Shown in pieces: positions 17,920-26,832 of a DNA stretch of 35,001 nt. Both the position numbers and the translations under genes were made by a program. The stretch's first letter is position 1, and each line of letters begins with the position of its first letter. Source of the stretch: Myxacorys californica WJT36-NPBG1 (GTDB lineage Bacteria > Cyanobacteriota > Cyanobacteriia > Leptolyngbyales > Leptolyngbyaceae); contig JAHHHO010000057.1 in assembly GCA_019359315.1 (NCBI GenBank), positions 1 to 35,001 of the forward strand, given 5' to 3'. The notes beneath the pieces were generated by a model, which ran no database searches, was not told where the DNA came from, and was given only the letters and a program-made list of their open reading frames with translations.

Positions 17920-18240
17920 ATGAGCAATCTGTTTGACCTACCTGAGCCATCAGCAAACGAAGTATTTGAGCCGCTGATCGAAAACGACCAGATTTTGATT
18001 GAGCGGATTATCTCCAGGGGACAGACGACTCCTGTTGGGGAATGGTATGACCAAGCGCGAGACGAATGGGTTGTGCTGTTGCAAGGAGAGGCGCGGATAG
18101 GCTATGAAGATGGACATGAGGTTTCCCTGCATCCAGGAGATTATCTCTTGATTCCTGCTCACCAAAAGCACCGAGTTGCCTACACAAGTACGGAGCCGCC
18201 TTGCGTTTGGTTAGCCATCCATGCGGCATTTACTCTCTAA
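17920..18240 (+). CDS. Cupin domain protein
   Basis: A small cytosolic protein of 106 residues that is almost entirely one cupin_2 barrel. Motif 1 is represented by QARDEWVVLLQGEARIGYEDG and motif 2 by LHPGDYLLIPAHQKHRV. Motif 1 lacks the usual HxH pair (DEW instead), while HQKHRV supplies histidines in motif 2, so the metal site may be incomplete. No reaction is assigned. Its last 11 bases overlap the end of the convergent hemolysin-family gene. Confidence 0.87.
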   Translation: MSNLFDLPEPSANEVFEPLIENDQILIERIISRGQTTPVGEWYDQARDEWVVLLQGEARIGYEDGHEVSLHPGDYLLIPAHQKHRVAYTSTEPPCVWLAIHAAFTL

Positions 18241-19549
18241 TCTCTTCCTGTCCAGGGGCGACCAGAACTTTATCAACGCGGTTGCCGTCCATATCCATCA
18301 CCTCAAACCGCAGAGAGTTCCATTCAAAAAAATCGGCGGATTTGGGAATGCGACCGAGATACATCACGACAAACCCGCCCAAGGTTTGATAACTGCCTCG
18401 CTCTTCTCCTGGTAATTCTTTTTCTTCAAGGTCGAGTATTTCTTTAAATTGATAGACTGGCAGCATCCCATCGAGGAGCCAAGAGCCGTCTTCGCGCTGC
18501 ACGGCTTGCGGTTCTGCCAGTTCTTCGACGGATGGAATATCGCCAACGATCGCTTGCAACACGTCCGTCAGCGTCACCAATCCTTGAATCACGCCATATT
18601 CATCGACCACAAAAGCAAGCTGCGTTCCAGTTTGCTTAAACAGCTCTAACACCTTCAGCGCACGGGTACTTTCGGGCACGAATACGGGTTGCTGTAAGGA
18701 AGTTGTAAAGTCGATTGGCTGTCCTTCCATGGTTTTGACGAGCAAATCGTAGACGTGCACCACGCCCAGCAAATTATCTAACCCGCCATGACACACTGGG
18801 AATTTGGCGTGAGAGCTTTCCATCATGCATCGACGATTTTCCTCGAACGAGTCTTCTAGATCAAGCCAAACGATTTCTAAGCGCGGCGTCATGAGAGAAC
18901 TAATGCGGCGATCGCCGAGCCGAAACACCCGCTTCATGATGTCTTCTTCCGCCTGCTCGAACATACCTGCTTCTGTGCCTTGTTCGATCATGACGCGGAT
19001 TTCTTCTTCGGTCACCTGCGGCTCATCAGACGGACGGAGGCCTAAAAGTCTGACGACGAGATTGGTGGAGGAACTGAGCATATAGACGATCGGAGCGGCA
19101 GCTTTTGCCATCAGGGTCATCGGAAAGGCGGCCCAAGACGCAATCCGCTCTGGTGAATTGAGGGCGACCCGTTTTGGCACCAATTCTCCAATGATCAACG
19201 TTAGGTAGGTGAGGCTTAGAACGGCAATGCCAAAGGCGAGGGCTTGACTGTAAGGTTTGAGAGTCGGGATGCCTGCAAAGACGGGTTCGAGCCGAGTCGA
19301 GAGCGCTTTCTCACCGAAAGCACCCGATGCAATGCCAATCAAGGTAATGCCAACCTGTACGATCGCCAAGAAATTATTCGGTTCTTCGGCTAATTTCAGT
19401 GCCGCTTGGGCTTTTTTATCGCCTTGGTTAGCAAGCTGCTGCAAGCGGACTTTACGAGCAGACACCACGGCCAACTCAGACGTGACAAATAAACCATTAG
19501 CAAGCGTTAAAAGCAGAATGATCAGTAAGTCGGTGATGAGCGGTTGCAT
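18230..19549 (-). CDS. CNNM/CorC-type membrane protein (hemolysin family)
   Basis: A 439-residue protein with the standard order: DUF21 transmembrane domain (residues 1 to about 195, beginning LLIILLLTLANGLFVTSELAVV), a CBS pair (about 215-335, SSLMTPRLEIVWLDLED to GLVTLTDVLQAIVGD) and a C-terminal CorC_HlyC domain (about 350-430, VQREDGSWLLDGMLPV, then YQTLGGFVVMYLGRIP). Proteins of this family are linked to magnesium or cobalt efflux and ion homeostasis; the hemolysin name is historical. The CBS pair may bind ATP or Mg-ATP. It is convergent with the cupin gene. Confidence 0.95.
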   Translation of the reverse strand: MQPLITDLLIILLLTLANGLFVTSELAVVSARKVRLQQLANQGDKKAQAALKLAEEPNNFLAIVQVGITLIGIASGAFGEKALSTRLEPVFAGIPTLKPYSQALAFGIAVLSLTYLTLIIGELVPKRVALNSPERIASWAAFPMTLMAKAAAPIVYMLSSSTNLVVRLLGLRPSDEPQVTEEEIRVMIEQGTEAGMFEQAEEDIMKRVFRLGDRRISSLMTPRLEIVWLDLEDSFEENRRCMMESSHAKFPVCHGGLDNLLGVVHVYDLLVKTMEGQPIDFTTSLQQPVFVPESTRALKVLELFKQTGTQLAFVVDEYGVIQGLVTLTDVLQAIVGDIPSVEELAEPQAVQREDGSWLLDGMLPVYQFKEILDLEEKELPGEERGSYQTLGGFVVMYLGRIPKSADFFEWNSLRFEVMDMDGNRVDKVLVAPGQEEIRE

Positions 19550-19604
19550 TCCTGATACTGCCTAATTTCTTGGCAAACGTATAACGGACTGTTTTAGTGT
19601 ATCT

Positions 19605-19616
19605 GACCCTAGGGTC
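19605..19616. promoter_or_regulatory. 12-bp perfect palindrome upstream of mfd
   Basis: GACCCTAGGGTC lies between the divergent hemolysin-family and mfd genes. Its perfect dyad symmetry could mark a repressor or restriction site; no known regulator motif is recognised. Confidence 0.3.
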
Positions 19617-19759
19617 CATCATTAGTCCTGAGTGAGGAGTCAAAAAGTTTTATGAGTCCATGCTCATTGAGGAATGACCAACTCTGGAGCAGTGTCTTTA
19701 GAATGTAAAAATAGTTCATATTTGTAGTTCATACTTCGGGTTCCCCCCAGAGGCGTCTG

Positions 19760-22700
19760 ATGGCTTTTTCTTCGATTACTCGTGCGCTCGGTCGGTTGCC
19801 TCTAACGGCTGAGTTGCTTAGCAAGCTGACTGGTCAAGGCTCATTGCACCTGAGCGGCTTGGCTCGGCTACCCAAGGGCTTAGTCGCGTCAACGCTGGCT
19901 CAAACTCATTCACGCCCCCTGCTGATCGTGACCTCAACCTTAGAAGAAGCAGGACGCTGGAGCGCCCAGCTTGACGCGATGGGCTGGCAGACGATGCAGT
20001 TCTACCCGACATCAGAGACATCGCCCTATGAGCCGTTTGACTCGGAAGCGGAGATGACGTGGGGACAGCTTCAGGTGCTGGCGGAGCTAGTTAAGAATAG
20101 AGATGAAGGCGGAGGAACGCCTGACGACAACGCTGGCGCAAGGAGAGATGAAGATGGAACACCTAATGGCGACGCTAACCTAAACAACGCTGACAGAAGA
20201 GATCAAAAAAGCGCTGGCTTATCCCTAGCGATCGTGGCCACCGAACGCGCTCTCCAACCCCACCTTCCCCCCGTGGAAGCCCTTGCGTCTTATTGTCTGC
20301 CGCTTCAGAAGGGACAAGAGCTAGATCTGAATCGGTTGAGTGAAGAAGTAGCGCGGCTGGGCTATGAACGGGTCAATTTGGTTGAAACCGAGGGACAGTG
20401 GAGCCGTCGGGGGGACATTATTGATGTGTTTCCGGTGGCGTCAGAATTGCCGATTCGTCTCGAACTGTTTGGCGATGAGTTGGATCAGATTCGAGAGTTT
20501 GATCCGTCTACTCAACGATCGCTCGATCGCATCGAAAAAATTGTGCTCACGCCGACCAGTTTCTCACCGCTCATTCAAGCCGCTTTAACGGCTGGCGATC
20601 TGGCTCCTTATCTCTCCGCCGAAGAGCAAGAGCGCTTCGAGCAAGAACAACCGCTTGAAGGAATGCGACGGTTCTTAGGATTGGCGTTTCAGCATCCGGC
20701 GTCGCTGTTGGACTATTTGCCAGAAAACACGCTGATCGCGATCGACGAACCGGATATGACGCAGGCACACAGCGATCGCTGGGTCGAACATGTGGAAGAA
20801 CAGTGGCAGGACGTCAGCGCCAAGCATCCATTGCCGAAGATTCATCGCTCGTTCACCGATTCTCTGGTTCAAGTCGAACAGTTTGAGCGGCTTTACTTGT
20901 CTGAACTCGCGGAGGAAAAAAACGGATTGAATCTGGCAAGCCGCCCGGTTCCAGCCATTCCGCATCAGTTTGCTCGATTAGCGGAGACCCTGAGAGGAGA
21001 GCGCGATCGCAACTTTGCAATCTGGCTGGTGTCGGCGCAACCTTCCCGATCAGTGGCGCTGTTGCAAGAACATGACTGCCCGGCGCAGTTTGTGCCGAAT
21101 CCGCGAGATTATCTAGCGATCGATAAACTCCAGATTCAGCATGTGCCCGTTGCCGTCAAATATTCGGGTCTTGCAGAACTTGAAGGCTTTATCCTGCCAA
21201 CGTTTCGGATTGTTGTCATCACCGATAAGGAATTCTTTGGACAGCAAACGCTGGCAACCCCAACCTATGTTCGCAAACGGCGTCGTGCCGCGTCAAAACA
21301 AGTCGATCCTAACAAGCTTCAGCCGGGAGATTATGTCGTTCATAAGAGTCATGGGATTGGGCAATTTATCAAGCTCGAAAGCCTGACGATCAATCAAGAA
21401 ACGCGGGAATACCTGGTTCTAAAGTACGCCGACGGACTGCTGCGGGTCGCTGCCGATCAGTTAGGATCGCTATCTCGATTTCGCGCCGTAGGCGATGCCA
21501 AGCCCGAACTCAATAAAATGTCGAGCAAGGCGTGGGAGAAAACCAAGGGCAAGGTTCGCAAAGCAGTTAAGAAAGTGGCGGTCGATCTGTTGCAGCTTTA
21601 TGCTCAACGCGCTCAGCAGCAAGGCTTTACCTATCCTGTGGATATGCCGTGGCAAGCCGAAATGGAAGACTCGTTTCCCTACCAGCCCACCCCCGATCAG
21701 CTAAAAGCGACGCAAGATGTCAAGCAGGATATGGAAAGCGATCGCCCAATGGATCGCCTTGTTTGCGGCGATGTTGGATTCGGGAAAACGGAAGTGGCAA
21801 TTCGCGCGATTTTCAAAGCCGTTACGGCCGGAAAACAAGTCGCGCTCCTCGCTCCAACCACGATCCTGACGCAGCAACACTATCACACGCTGAAAGAACG
21901 GTTTGCGCCCTACCCGATTCAAGTCGGATTGCTGAACCGATTCCGATCGCCGGAAGAACGCAAAGACATTCAGCGCCGATTGAGTACGGGCGAATTAGAT
22001 ATTGTTGTTGGAACCCATCAACTGCTAGGAAAAGGCGTCGCCTTCAAAGATCTGGGTTTGCTCGTGGTGGACGAAGAACAGCGATTTGGCGTCAATCAAA
22101 AAGAGAAGATTAAATCCCTTAGAACCAAGGTCGATGTGCTAACCCTCAGCGCGACGCCGATTCCGCGAACTCTCTACATGGCCCTATCGGGCGTGAGAGA
22201 AATGAGCTTGATTACCACGCCGCCCCCCTCTCGCCGTCCGATCAAAACGCACTTATCGTCTTACGATCCAGAAATTATGCGATCGGCAATTCGACAAGAA
22301 CTCGATCGCGGCGGACAGGTGTTTTATGTTGTCCCGCGTGTCGAGGGAATCGAAGAGATCTCAGCCCGCTTGCGCGAAATGGTTCCGGGGGCAAGGATTG
22401 CGATCGCGCATGGTCAAATGCCAGAATCAGAACTCGAATCGGTCATGCTGACGTTTGGCGCAGGCGAGGCTGATATTCTCCTCTGCACCACAATTATCGA
22501 ATCGGGGTTAGACATTCCCAGAGTCAATACGATTTTGATCGAAGACTCTCAGAAATTTGGGCTGTCGCAGCTTTACCAACTGCGGGGACGAGTCGGACGG
22601 GCAGGCATCCAGGCGCACGCTTGGCTGTTCTACCCGAAGCAGCATCAACTCTCAGACGCGGCTCGCCAGCGATTGCGAGCCCTTCAAGAATTTACTCAAC

Positions 22701-23332
22701 TCGGTTCTGGCTATCAGCTTGCGGTTCGAGATATGGAAATTCGCGGTGTCGGTAACTTACTCGGCGCAGAACAGTCGGGACAGATGGATGCGATCGGGTT
22801 TGATTTGTATATGGAAATGCTGCAAGACGCGATCAAAGAAATCCGGGGTCAAGAAATTCCGCAAGTGGACGATACACAAATCGATCTGCAACTCACAGCC
22901 TTTATTCCTGCCGATTACATTCCCGATCTTGATCAAAAGATGAGTGCTTACCGTGCCGTTGCCACCGCTCAATCGAAGCAAGAACTGACGCAAATCGCGG
23001 CAGATTGGAACGATCGCTATGGCACGATTCCGGGAGCATCTCAACAACTCTTGCGTGTAATGGAACTTAAACAAGTCGCGAAAAAACTTGGTTTCTCTCG
23101 CATCAAGCCCGAAGGCAAACAGCACGTCATTTTAGAAACGCCAATGGAAGAACCCGCGTGGAACTTGCTGAAAGAAAACTTACCCGAGCATCTGCGATCG
23201 CGCTTCGTCTTCATGCCAGGAAAAGTGACGGTGCGAGGCTTGGGAATGCTGAGCGCCGATCAGCAATTGTCGAATCTGATCGATTGGCTGGGTCGAATGC
23301 AGGGAGCTTTACCGGAACTTGCTTTGGTGTAG
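19760..23332 (+). CDS. mfd: Transcription-repair coupling factor
   Basis: Mfd removes stalled RNA polymerase at DNA lesions and recruits UvrA. The 1190 residues show the full order: UvrB-like N-terminal region, RNA polymerase-interacting CarD-like domain at about 515-600 ([18 protein letters not shown]), helicase motor with Walker [10 protein letters not shown] at about 670 and DEEQ box [10 protein letters not shown] at about 770, motif [17 protein letters not shown], then RGRVGRAG and a C-terminal TRCF domain. Residues about 112-153 are an unusual low-complexity insertion rich in D, G, N and R, with an imperfect internal repeat, in the UvrB-like part. The last 165 bp recur in decayed form at 24983-25145. 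Confidence 0.97.
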   Translation: MAFSSITRALGRLPLTAELLSKLTGQGSLHLSGLARLPKGLVASTLAQTHSRPLLIVTSTLEEAGRWSAQLDAMGWQTMQFYPTSETSPYEPFDSEAEMTWGQLQVLAELVKNRDEGGGTPDDNAGARRDEDGTPNGDANLNNADRRDQKSAGLSLAIVATERALQPHLPPVEALASYCLPLQKGQELDLNRLSEEVARLGYERVNLVETEGQWSRRGDIIDVFPVASELPIRLELFGDELDQIREFDPSTQRSLDRIEKIVLTPTSFSPLIQAALTAGDLAPYLSAEEQERFEQEQPLEGMRRFLGLAFQHPASLLDYLPENTLIAIDEPDMTQAHSDRWVEHVEEQWQDVSAKHPLPKIHRSFTDSLVQVEQFERLYLSELAEEKNGLNLASRPVPAIPHQFARLAETLRGERDRNFAIWLVSAQPSRSVALLQEHDCPAQFVPNPRDYLAIDKLQIQHVPVAVKYSGLAELEGFILPTFRIVVITDKEFFGQQTLATPTYVRKRRRAASKQVDPNKLQPGDYVVHKSHGIGQFIKLESLTINQETREYLVLKYADGLLRVAADQLGSLSRFRAVGDAKPELNKMSSKAWEKTKGKVRKAVKKVAVDLLQLYAQRAQQQGFTYPVDMPWQAEMEDSFPYQPTPDQLKATQDVKQDMESDRPMDRLVCGDVGFGKTEVAIRAIFKAVTAGKQVALLAPTTILTQQHYHTLKERFAPYPIQVGLLNRFRSPEERKDIQRRLSTGELDIVVGTHQLLGKGVAFKDLGLLVVDEEQRFGVNQKEKIKSLRTKVDVLTLSATPIPRTLYMALSGVREMSLITTPPPSRRPIKTHLSSYDPEIMRSAIRQELDRGGQVFYVVPRVEGIEEISARLREMVPGARIAIAHGQMPESELESVMLTFGAGEADILLCTTIIESGLDIPRVNTILIEDSQKFGLSQLYQLRGRVGRAGIQAHAWLFYPKQHQLSDAARQRLRALQEFTQLGSGYQLAVRDMEIRGVGNLLGAEQSGQMDAIGFDLYMEMLQDAIKEIRGQEIPQVDDTQIDLQLTAFIPADYIPDLDQKMSAYRAVATAQSKQELTQIAADWNDRYGTIPGASQQLLRVMELKQVAKKLGFSRIKPEGKQHVILETPMEEPAWNLLKENLPEHLRSRFVFMPGKVTVRGLGMLSADQQLSNLIDWLGRMQGALPELALV
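20093..20218 (+). repeat. In-frame low-complexity insertion in mfd
   Basis: The stretch codes for about 42 hydrophilic residues with a loose internal duplication ([14 protein letters not shown], then [16 protein letters not shown]). At the DNA level AGAGATGAAG and GGAACRCCT are repeated. It sits between ELV and [16 protein letters not shown], which are normally close together in Mfd. Confidence 0.6.
23168..23332 (+). repeat. 3' end of mfd, left copy of a direct repeat
   Basis: The last 165 bp of the intact gene. It matches 24983-25145 with about 23 mismatches and a 2-base gap. It is the functional copy. Confidence 0.9.
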
Positions 23333-23386
23333 GCGACTCGGCAGTCTTGCTAAAATTTGACGTGTTTCTTATTTTTCCTGCGGCTT

Positions 23387-23650
23387 ATGGAAACGACAAA
23401 ATTATCTAGCGACGGTCAAGTCACCATTCCTCAAGTATTGCGTGAGATGCATCAGTGGAAAGTGGGACAGGAATTCGTTGCGATCGATACTGGAGACGGA
23501 GTTCTCCTTAAACCTAAACCGCCATTTGTAGAGACGACTTTAGATACTGTCGCGGGATGTCTCAAACACGATGGAACGCCCGTCAGTTTGAAGGAGATGG
23601 AAGAGGCAATCCGTCGCGGAGTAGAGGAGACATGGCATGATCGCCGTTGA
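23387..23650 (+). CDS. AbrB/MazE-type antitoxin (VapB-like)
   Basis: An 87-residue DNA-binding antitoxin. METTKLSSDGQVTIPQVLREMHQWKVGQEFVAI is the swapped-hairpin AbrB domain. The C-terminal half (SLKEMEEAIRRGVEETW) is the helix expected to wrap and block the toxin. ATG at 23387 is chosen because the family starts METTKLSSxGQ; the frame is open from 23357. It overlaps the PIN toxin gene by 14 bp, a layout that couples translation. It normally represses its own promoter, here in the 54 bp after mfd. Confidence 0.9.
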   Translation: METTKLSSDGQVTIPQVLREMHQWKVGQEFVAIDTGDGVLLKPKPPFVETTLDTVAGCLKHDGTPVSLKEMEEAIRRGVEETWHDRR

Positions 23651-24038
23651 CACAAATATTGTGGTTCGATTACTGACCCAAGACGATGCCCTTCAGTACG
23701 AAAGAAGTTATCAGCTTTTTCAATCTGAGGCTGTTTTCATTCCCAACACAGTCATTCTTGAAACAGAGTGGGTTTTGCGGTTTTCGTACAAGCGCCAGTC
23801 TCATGAGATCCGCACAGCATTCAAAAATCTCTTTGGGCTGCCAAATGTTCACTTAAGCAACGCTAGATTAACTGAGCAGGTCTTGCAATGGCATGAGTGT
23901 GGCTTAGATTTTGCGGATGCTTTTCATCTTGCCCAATGCCAGCTATGTTCTGATTTCTATACGTTTGATGCAAAATTTGTTGATGGAGCGAAAGAACTGT
24001 CATCGTGTAGGGTGCAATATCCTCAAACTCAGGTGTAA
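23637..24038 (+). CDS. PIN-domain RNase toxin (VapC-like)
   Basis: The toxin partner of the upstream antitoxin, a 133-residue PIN-domain ribonuclease. Acidic metal ligands are visible: Asp5 in MIAVDTN, Glu42 in VILETEW, an aspartate in GLDFADAFHLAQ at about residue 94, and one in FYTFDAKF near the end. All are present, so the enzyme looks active. PIN toxins of this kind cut specific RNAs such as tRNAs; the target here is unknown. Confidence 0.93.
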   Translation: MIAVDTNIVVRLLTQDDALQYERSYQLFQSEAVFIPNTVILETEWVLRFSYKRQSHEIRTAFKNLFGLPNVHLSNARLTEQVLQWHECGLDFADAFHLAQCQLCSDFYTFDAKFVDGAKELSSCRVQYPQTQV

Positions 24039-24055
24039 TTTTGGAACTCCGTATT

Positions 24056-24376
24056 ATGAATACTACAAAGCGAGAAAATGAACGTCACCGCCGCAAGCGG
24101 ACGGTGTATCACTTCGCTCCACTCGCACGCTTCGCGGCTCGATTCCGCTCAACAGCACCCTTCGGACGCTGTAGTTTCCGAACGCAGCAAGCTGCGGGGA
24201 ATCGACCCGCAGAGATTGAATCGCTTCTAAGAAAGCTTCCTGATGACTGCTCAATCGAAGATGTGCAATATCATCTCCATGTTTTAGCTAAAGTTCAACA
24301 GGGATTAGAAGCAGCAGACACTCAAGGAACAGTGACTCAAGAAGAAGCGGAAGAGCGCTTGAATAAATTCGTATGA
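24056..24376 (+). CDS. Antitoxin-like small protein with in-frame insertion
   Basis: The C-terminal half (EIESLLRKLPDDCSIEDVQY, then VLAKVQQGLEAADTQG and TQEEAEERLNKFV) resembles short helical antitoxins or toxin-antitoxin accessory proteins of about 65-75 residues. Between MNTTKRE and EIESLL there are about 40 arginine-rich residues without resemblance to a fold. They are encoded by the palindromic element at 24086-24210, so the protein of 106 residues is probably an interrupted but still in-frame gene. No cognate toxin follows. An upstream TTG at 24041 is also possible. Confidence 0.6.
   Translation: MNTTKRENERHRRKRTVYHFAPLARFAARFRSTAPFGRCSFRTQQAAGNRPAEIESLLRKLPDDCSIEDVQYHLHVLAKVQQGLEAADTQGTVTQEEAEERLNKFV
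24086..24210. repeat. Palindromic element with several nested stems
   Basis: A hairpin CACCGCCGC-AA-GCGGaCGGTG spans 24086-24106. A larger structure has outer arms GCGGcTCGATTCC (24134-24146) and GGAATCGAcCCGC (24198-24210), 12 of 13 bp. These enclose TTCGGA/TCCGAA (24161-24166 with 24177-24182) and CGCAGC-AA-GCTGCG (24183-24196). The density of stems is typical of REP- or MITE-type elements. Confidence 0.7.
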
Positions 24377-24385
24377 GGATAAATC

Positions 24386-24487
24386 GTGAGTGAAGTAGAG
24401 AAAGATTATGAATTAAAAGTGCTGAAAATGGTGCTCAATACATATTTAGAACGAAATCGCATCGGCTATGGCGGAGGAAGGGCTTAA
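24386..24487 (+). CDS. Short frame ahead of the carrier-like gene, likely its true start
   Basis: A 33-residue frame begins at GTG 24386 with a good GAGGA (24375-24379) and reads MSEVEKDYELKVLKMVLNTY, then LERNRIGYGGGRA. It overlaps the next frame, which starts at 24468. Omitting one G in the run near 24472-24482 would fuse both into one protein of roughly 190 residues without a break. I therefore think the two frames are one gene with a frameshift, or a translationally coupled pair. Confidence 0.45.
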   Translation: MSEVEKDYELKVLKMVLNTYLERNRIGYGGGRA

Positions 24488-24950
24488 ATCACTTGAGGCT
24501 AATCGCGATCGGACCGTGCGGAATTTAGCTACGAAAATTTACAGCCAGAGCGGGCACAAAGTTGACTTATACAGTATACGAAAGCTAGTTGATTCTAGAA
24601 TTGAAGGCATGAAGCACCAGCTAGCTGCTGATAAAGAACGTAGGGCTGAGGAAGCTCATCAAGATGAAGAACGTAGGGCTGAGGAAGCTCGTCGAAGGGA
24701 TGCAATCAAAGCTTTTGTTCCTGCAAGAGTTCAGAAAATAGTTAGTGAGCAGTTGCAGGTAGATGAGAATAAAGTTAACTTAGACAGCCACTTGGTGAAA
24801 GATCTAGGCATGGATGAAGTAGCTTGGGTTAACCTTTCAATGGAACTAGAAGAAGAGTTTGATATTGAGATACCCGACAAAATAGTGGAGGATGGGTGGA
24901 TCACTATTAAGAACCTCGTGAATCTTATCCAGAAGATACTCTTAGCTTAG
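24468..24950 (+). CDS. Acyl-carrier-like protein with coiled coil, no attachment serine
   Basis: A protein of 160 residues. The N-terminal half is helical and charged, with an 11-residue repeat (KERRAEEAHQD, then EERRAEEARRR) predicted to form a coiled coil. From about residue 80 an acyl carrier fold is visible: VQKIVSEQLQVDENKVNLDS, then HLVKDLGMDEVAWVNL, then ELEEEFDIEIPDK. In active carriers the phosphopantetheine is attached to serine in D-S-L; here the same place reads D116-E117-V118, so it cannot be loaded in the normal way. The start may be false because of the upstream frame. Its role is unknown. Confidence 0.75.
   Translation: MAEEGLKSLEANRDRTVRNLATKIYSQSGHKVDLYSIRKLVDSRIEGMKHQLAADKERRAEEAHQDEERRAEEARRRDAIKAFVPARVQKIVSEQLQVDENKVNLDSHLVKDLGMDEVAWVNLSMELEEEFDIEIPDKIVEDGWITIKNLVNLIQKILLA
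24634..24690 (+). repeat. 24-bp direct repeat in the coiled-coil region
   Basis: The same 24 bases occur at 24634-24657 and 24667-24690, offset 33 bp, giving the 11-residue protein repeat. The near identity suggests recent duplication. Confidence 0.9.
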
Positions 24951-24982
24951 ATTCAGTATTTGTTCGTAATGGGAGCAAGTTT

Positions 24983-25145
24983 CTGAAAGAAAACTTGTCA
25001 GAGCATCTGCGATCGCGCTTCGTCTTCAATCCCGGAAAAGTCACGGTGCGCGGCTTAGGAATGCTGAGCGCTGATTAGCAATTGTCGAACCTAATCGATT
25101 GATTTAGCCGAATGCAGGGAGCCTTGCCTGAACTCGCCTTGGTAG
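24983..25145 (+). repeat. Decayed second copy of the mfd 3' end
   Basis: About 86 percent identical to 23168-23332. In the mfd frame it reads [20 protein letters not shown], then stops at the TAG in GCTGATTAGCAA where mfd has SADQQL, and stops again soon after. It has no start or upstream part of mfd and is not expressed as Mfd. It marks the right edge of the toxin-antitoxin island. Confidence 0.9.
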
Positions 25146-25167
25146 AGTATTGTCAAAGTTAAATAAA

Positions 25168-25742
25168 TCAGAATGTTGGATATAGAAAATCAGCCTGAAA
25201 ATCAGGACGGTACTTCTGAAAATAGGCGCGATCGTTGGGTGTCCACCGCTCTACCCAACTCTCCGTTTCATCAATGTTGTATTCGGTCGTTCCGCGACGT
25301 AATCCGCGCTGTTGTGCCACCTCCAAAGAACAATCCACCCAAATCTTGAATGATAATACGGCAGCAAACTGGGATGCAGCGCACTGATGCCCTCAACGAT
25401 GAGATAATCGATCACTTCTATTTCTCGCCAACCCCCCAGTTTGCCCTGATGCCAATCAAATACTTGATAGCGAATGGGGTTGCCTTGAGTGGCCGGAATC
25501 AGAACTTGGTGTTCTAAGCGATCGCGATCAAACACAGTCCAATCTGACGATCGTACATCTCGCTCTGCAACCCAAAACTCATCCATTGAAACGACTGCAG
25601 CAGCGTGCAATTGCTTCGCTAACCGTCTCGCCAGCGTGCTTTTGCCAGACCCTCCAAATCCTGATATGCCAATTGAGATCAGTTGATTTTGTGGGTTTGG
25701 TAGCCCAAGAATTGCTTCAGTGAGTTGAGCGAATTTAGACAT
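25168..25742 (-). pseudogene. Uridine kinase-like P-loop protein, single frameshift
   Basis: The first frame (25742 to 25251) has a Walker A ISGFGGSGKSTLARRLA at about residues 25-41, VVSMDEFW, FDWHQGKLG and DYLIVEGISALHP: a uridine kinase-like nucleoside kinase. After LLPYYHS the reading becomes nonsense and ends at RRVG. In the next frame the family continues with KIWVDCSLEVAQQRGLRR, then YNIDETESWVERWTPNDRAY and ends at TGA 25168. Adding one T near 25348-25352 would restore a protein of about 190 residues. It is either a recent mutation or a sequencing error. Confidence 0.8.
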
Positions 25743-26417
25743 GCAGTTCGAGTTGCCAGGATTTTACATTGTTTCTTCATTTCCACTATTTTTGACGAGA
25801 ACGGCAAGAGCAGTTAGCACTAGCTGGTGGGTAGTTGGAAATGGTGAGATAGCGATCGCAGTGCCGCTATCGTTCTTAATTGATGCAAAGTTTTGTAATG
25901 AAAACAAACGGATTCAGTTGTGATGCTCTTTTTATCAGAATGGCATCAAATTTAAGTGAAAGTGAGTAGCTTTATGTATTAAAAATCACCTCTAATGTAA
26001 AGTATAGGCTTTAGTATAGGCTTTGTGTTTTGCGCCTGAGCAGATGTTACAAAAACTGGACATGGCGTAAATGGTCGGTATAAAAAATTGAGTGTGCTTT
26101 TGTAATAGAATTGCGGTTTTTACATGTATCATTTGTGGCAACTTTAAAAATCCAGTGTCACCGTTGAGTCCTTCAAAATGCCCTTTCTTTAACCGCTTTG
26201 AAATCGTCCAAGTTAGAAAACGTTAATTTTTCGGCTGATTTTTTAGTGCCATAAAGCACACATAACCTACGACTGCTAGCACCAAGCTTGTTATTTGGAG
26301 TAGTAGACAGTACTCTATTTATGACTTAGGTGTTGACCGCATTTAACTGCGGACTACTAGATAAAGAAATTGTGCATTTAGGTTCATCTCTCTACAACTC
26401 GGCTAACATGGTGCAGA

Positions 26418-26453
26418 TTGATCACCCAGGTTACACTTCCATACTGGGATCAA
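26418..26453 (+). promoter_or_regulatory. Bulged hairpin in the taxis operon leader
   Basis: TTGAT and CCCAG (26418-26429, separated by CA) pair with CTGGG and ATCAA (26444-26453). An alternative pairing AGGTT/AACCT overlaps it, so two mutually exclusive folds are possible. Confidence 0.3.
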
Positions 26454-26553
26454 CCTTCGTGCCTATTCAGTCTTGATTGAGGAGGTCTTTTCATAAAGCG
26501 ATTACGAACGTTTTACCATCGACTAGCGGCTCCCTCCGCCTCACCTAATTTCG

Positions 26554-26590
26554 TAAGAGAAAGCTGTTTTATAACAAGACTTTTCTCTTA
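26554..26590 (+). promoter_or_regulatory. Inverted repeat about 240 bp ahead of pixG
   Basis: TAAGAGAAA (26554-26562) pairs with TTTCTCTTA (26582-26590), with a smaller TGTT/AACA stem inside the loop. It may be an attenuator, processing site or terminator of an upstream leader RNA. Confidence 0.4.
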
Positions 26591-26832
26591 TAAAAGGTCA
26601 TTTGTTAAAGAGGTCAGTTTTTGTGTCGTCGCACGAAAATTGTGTTTCTGTTTATCAAGCTTTTATTAAGTTGATTTTGTTTTTCTTATTGCTGTTAGTC
26701 TGCAAGAGGCTTTGCTTTCTAAGACATTCCTGTTAATCCTCCGCTAAAAATGCAGTTGCAGTAAGCTTCTATTTCTTATATGGAGATTACTTGCATTAGG
26801 TTTCAAGAGTTTCTCAATCGATACCGGTTTTT

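Larger units (their letters stand above)
25743..26832. other. Gap of 1.09 kb ahead of the taxis operon
   Basis: A long AT-rich stretch without a plausible gene. It contains a 12-bp perfect tandem repeat AGTATAGGCTTT (26001-26012 and 26013-26024), a bulged hairpin at 26418-26453 and a clean hairpin at 26554-26590. It probably serves as promoter and long leader for the taxis operon. A small regulatory RNA is possible but not shown. Confidence 0.5.

Noticed and set aside
23387-25145. A new type of defence island
   Set aside because: Only a common toxin-antitoxin type and unclear small genes are visible. There is no nuclease, ATPase or other effector that would support a defence system.
25741-25923. 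60-codon frame after the uridine kinase-like gene
   Set aside because: It overlaps the divergent kinase start, has atypical composition and no domain.
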